DNA of 64,000 nt from Ceratodon purpureus (lineage: Eukaryota > Streptophyta > Bryopsida > Pseudoditrichales > Ditrichaceae). This document shows, piece by piece, positions 60,170 through 64,000 of the stretch (within the stretch, counting starts at the first letter, position 1; every line of letters begins with the position of its first letter). A model generated the notes under the pieces. That model was not told the origin of the DNA and did no database searches. It saw only the letters and a list, made by a program, of their open reading frames with translations. The translations under genes and the position numbers were made by a program. Location of the stretch: contig CM026426.1 in NCBI GenBank assembly GCA_014871385.1, forward strand, positions 27,673,037 to 27,737,036, written 5' to 3'.

Positions 60170-63100
60170 AAACTCACAACATGCTACAAACGCTACTTCC
60201 ACTCTTAGAACCCGATGACTCAGAATCTCCTTCTACAGCCTCTTATCGACAAATAGAAGGGCCCTGGGATCGAAACTAGTGGGCCGACTAGAAACATATC
60301 TAAGTGCACCAGATTCAAGCGCTTGTGCTAAGCCCTCTGCATAGTCCGGAAGTACATAAGGCTGAATTGGGCTGGAATGAAGACGCCACGATGGACTACA
60401 CACGGGTGTTGGCCTACGTGGCGGTGTTGCCGCAACTACTCTGCAAGAGAAAATCGATAGTGGTAAGAATGAGTGGATGAAGACGGAATCGATAAAGAAG
60501 CAAAGAGAACTAGCCCTGAAGTTAGAAAATGTAAAGTAGAACTTACAATACTTATCTTGTCGTGGTCTCTTTGGAGGTGCTTCTTCAATTGCTGCCGGTC
60601 TAGGATGTTTAGGAGGGCCCATGGCGGATGACGTAGCCATATACGGTTTGAGAAGGGCGTTGAATATGGCTTTGTCCTCCTCACAAGCTATAATATGGCG
60701 ACCAATACTCTGGGAAGCCTTGATGGAGGCCCCTGAAACATGTAGCACAAGAATAAAAAATTAAGACTCTGTGGAGAAAATCATAGGAACGAAAATGCAG
60801 AAACAGTTAATATAAGATTACCTGTTGCAGCCTTCTACTCGAAGACTATGTCTCCGGGCTTGAACATCTCTTCAATTACGGTCTGCATCATCTCATGGGC
60901 TTTCTCCCTTGGCCCTCTCCATGGTACGTCCCCATTCATGTGCTGCGATTCCAAATCGGTGAAGTTGAGAATGGCATCACTCTCGGTAATGTGGAGGTCG
61001 CTGTATACGACATCGGATTTCTTTGTTTGAAAAGTGAACTTGGATGGGGGATGGCCACCACGGATGAAGACGCGCAACCAGAAGCGAAGAGACTGCGAGA
61101 CACCAAAATATGTGAGTGTAAATATTAAGAAAGTTTAGTACAATGCAAAGACAAGGAATGATAATGATGTACATACTAATGAGCCGGGGATCGTAGGGTG
61201 AGCCAAGCCTAGTGCATTGAAGCCCCACCAGTCTCGGTACTGCACAAAGGATTTGTCCTTAGCGTGTACAGAAATATGCGCAGCCAGGTCTTGGTCATTG
61301 TTGTGGATTATGCAAAGAGCACCATCGTACTGCAAGTAATGTCTTGCGAATTCGAAGATGTTCCACACATAATCCTTATCACGAGTGTTCGAAGGTGGAA
61401 TGACGTCGGGGGGATCGGACAGCGAAGGGACAGGAAGATTCTCAGGGATGTCGGCAATGATCAAGTCGAATCCCAAGTGATTTTGCTCTTTGCATCGTGG
61501 CGAAACTCGATTTTGGCGGCCTGCTCCAAACTAGAGGAACCAAGAAAACAGAGTTAGACACTATAAGATTTACAGTAATGTACGAATTAAAGGGAAAGCA
61601 GTAAGCAACGGATCATACCTTTCTAACGATGTCTAGAGCCTTGTTCCATTCGTGATCGCCACCCATGTCTGAGAGCACCTTCTGTCGAAGCATAACTGAA
61701 TCCACAGAGGAGTTGATGACATAAACTTGTGTGGATAGCGGAGTTCCAGCGGAAGAAGTAGTCTGCGGAAACTACTTGGCCTTCCTTTGTTCAAGGAGAC
61801 CTCTAGTGACCTCAGGAAGCACTGATCGAGGAAGGGAGCCGGCGAAGAAGTTGGGGAAGGCTTCGTAACGACAATATCGGGAGAGGGCTCTGGTGCCTTC
61901 TCAACTGGCGCGGAAGACTCCGCCCCAGTCTATTGTGATGCCTTTGACTGAGAACGCAGAGATTTCAGTCGCCTTCCTCTCCCTCTCTTCGGTGGAGGAG
62001 CAGAAGACTGATCCTGCTCTCCTTCACGACCTTCTGCATTATCCACGGAGTCCTCCACCACAACCTCACCCCCATCATGTAGAGTCTTGACGTCCGCCTC
62101 TGAGTCAATCGTGAAACCACGAGAGCAAGATACCAGCATCTAGCTTCCAATTGAGGAGATTTGTACCTTTACAACTGTTGGGGAGAGTACATACATTGGT
62201 CCGAGCTTCTCTCAATCCAAGCACTAAAGAACTTAGGGAGTTGCTGAACTTTCAGTGCCCCCTTCAGAACAAGCTCTCGCTTAAAGTACCTAAGGTAACC
62301 AATATGGAGAAGGTTAGTATGAGAAAGATATAGAGAGCTCATTATGGAATTTGAATCTGACAAAGGAAAGTAACGTACCGGTAAGTAACCCGCTTGACAA
62401 CCTCAGCGGTTCCAGGGAATTTAGCAAAGTTGGACTTCTTGTCAAACACCTTGTCAGCCTTCTTTCCAGTGAACATAGGGAAGGCCTTGTCTCATAACAG
62501 AAACGTGAACTCTCGACATAATCGCCCGGCTCTTGGACTTCAGGAAATGCCTTCTAATTGATAACGAGGTTCTCCGCCTTGCATATGTCCTCGACTTCGT
62601 TGATGACGGCTTCCTCCAACTATTATACAGAATATAATTCATGAGCAGTGACAAAAAATTGAGGAAGAAAAGAAATGATTACGTAATTGGAGAGCTTTAT
62701 GATAAAACTAAACCCCAGCCCAGAATGAGGCCTTGTTCAACCAGGGGTCAAAATCGGTATCCTTGAATTCAGGTGGTAGAAATCTGTAAGACATTCGGGA
62801 ACTCGGAGATGAGTTCCACCACCTCAACTAACGAGCCTTGTACTTGGCCTCAACGGCCGCTGGAACTATCTTCTGAAGCTTATCGAGTGACATCTCTGGT
62901 TTAGAGTTGTCACCTGAAATGGCGATTGATCTGCAACAAGTAGAGAAGAGTTATGAAATATGATTACAAATATGTTGTAGCCAAAGGAAATACTGAAGTC
63001 AACCACGGTCAGGGTCTCACTTCATTGAGGAAGTCGTCACCGTTCTTGGGATTTGCAATTGTCAAGTACTTGGTGAAGTCCTTCTTCTTAATCGATTTGA

Positions 63101-64000
63101 CCATGTTGTTTGAAGCCGCAGTCATGGCATTCCATACACCTGCTGCAGTTTGGTCTTCAGTGGCTGTTTTCTCCTTGTAGATTATGGCAGCTTCGTTAGA
63201 GGCTGCCACGATTTCTCTCTGGAAACCAGAGTTATCCCCCTTTTTAGTTCATAGACGAACATAAATCAATTGTTGATTGGAAGTGTCAAAGGGGAAGGAT
63301 CAAGTGCTTACACGATAAAGAAACGCAATGAAGACTTTGGTTGGCAAGGTAAACAAGGACCGAGTAGATGGTTTGTGATTCAAAGATAATTGATACTCCT
63401 TTGGTGTGAGCAGATCCTTGAATTCCTCCAATTTCATCACACCGAAGGAGCGAATTCGGAAAAGTTTAGTCGGAAGATTGCTCTTTACATGATCATTTTT
63501 TGTAGACCTGTACGAATAGACGGTAGTTAGTAAAATGCATGAACAACAAGTTCAAGGGGCGCGCAAGACGTCTGGCCATAATAGAGGGGGTTCATATTCT
63601 CACCAATTGATGTCGTGCATGGCATGAAGAAGGTTTCCCACATGACCGCGTGGGTCAAGAACAATGCAGTGCACAGAGATGTGCCACGCAGGATCTTCGC
63701 TTTGATGGTTGTTGATATGTCTGTACCAGGCGGCAAGGCGATGGTTACCTTCCCAGACATAGAACATCTTCCCAGAAAAATCCTTCCAATCCGAGTCGGC
63801 CAAGAGCTCATCTTCGAAAGCAGCATTCGCTTTTTGCCAACAAGGGCTCCACTCAGCCTTGGTCTCCTCAGTCTCCATTTCTCCGACAGGTCGCACTTTT
63901 GCCATTGAGAGCATTCTGCAAAGGAGAACTAGGATACGCGACTTTGACTTTGGAATAATTCGGAGATTGTTGATGACGCCTATGGAGTCCACTTTGTGCT
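60170..64000 (-). pseudogene. ParB-like plus amino-methyltransferase-like gene, multi-exon, 5' end outside window
   Basis: Exons with GT/AG borders and matching phases can be followed: 63604-64000, 63312-63507, 63021-63218, roughly 62700-62930, 62380-62630 and 62170-62300, then 61617-61790, 61177-61530, 60822-61092, 60552-60732 and 60170-60440. The first has a ParB-type motif, YVWEGNHRLAAWYRHI. A basic linker with PPPKRGRGRRLK follows. The C-terminal third reads FDLIIADIPENLP, like motif IV (DPPY/DIPE) of beta-class DNA amino-methyltransferases, later KPGDIVFE, a TAG, KAATG and SIGRHIIACEED, like the AdoMet-binding motif I plus GR..IG.E.D. Four internal TAGs, one frameshift near 62505 and another near the end (60240) indicate a pseudogene. 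ParB plus methylase fusions are known from phages; function here is unknown. Confidence 0.6.

Overview
The window reads as repeat-dense nuclear DNA of a land plant. It carries plant-type transposons: hAT with a DUF659-like transposase, a CACTA/EnSpm element, Ty3 retrotransposon remains, MITEs and a tRNA-derived SINE. It also carries captured exons of the plant genes for Kish/TMEM167 and a SnRK1-type kinase. I cannot name the species. The degenerate kinase-like and ParB/methylase-like families remind me of non-seed plants, but that is only an impression. No complete, undamaged host gene with a known function is visible. Most coding sequence is broken mobile-element or element-associated genes.

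Layout. 1-4.65 kb is AT-rich and holds a 16-bp minisatellite and a ~130-bp tandem array split by a TTAA-target transposon. 4.65-12.5 kb is CpG-rich and apparently young: the left end of a hAT element, a 39-bp-TIR insertion, an F-box-like segment, a truncated transposase, and two antisense genes, one a long coiled coil. 12.6-15.7 kb is a second, older hAT transposase. 16.1-18.7 kb is a dead kinase-like gene between GC-rich arrays in opposite orientation, followed by an antisense coiled-coil pseudogene to 19.7 kb. 20.6-35.2 kb holds unrecognised coding relics, a MITE with an 8-bp duplication, and a family of ~33-bp palindromes. 39.7-41.3 kb has a SINE, a SWIM zinc-finger exon and the 3' end of a ParB/methylase-like gene. 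43.5-50.9 kb is a rearranged, integrase-less Ty3 element on the minus strand. 51.79-55.61 kb is a complete CACTA element with perfect 29-bp ends and captured gene pieces. 57.3-58.4 kb is another Ty3 relic. 58.64-58.89 kb is a 250-bp hAT MITE whose left end matches the large hAT at 4.67 kb. 59.26-59.82 kb is an intact F-box-like ORF. 60.2-64 kb, running off the edge, is a multi-exon ParB-like plus amino-methyltransferase-like gene on the minus strand.

Three things stand out: the Pack-type CACTA element; the ParB/methylase fusion family, present twice with a shared 3' flank; and the strong bias of premature stops to TAG where Gln fits and TGA where Arg fits, the pattern expected from C-to-T decay at CAG and CGA.
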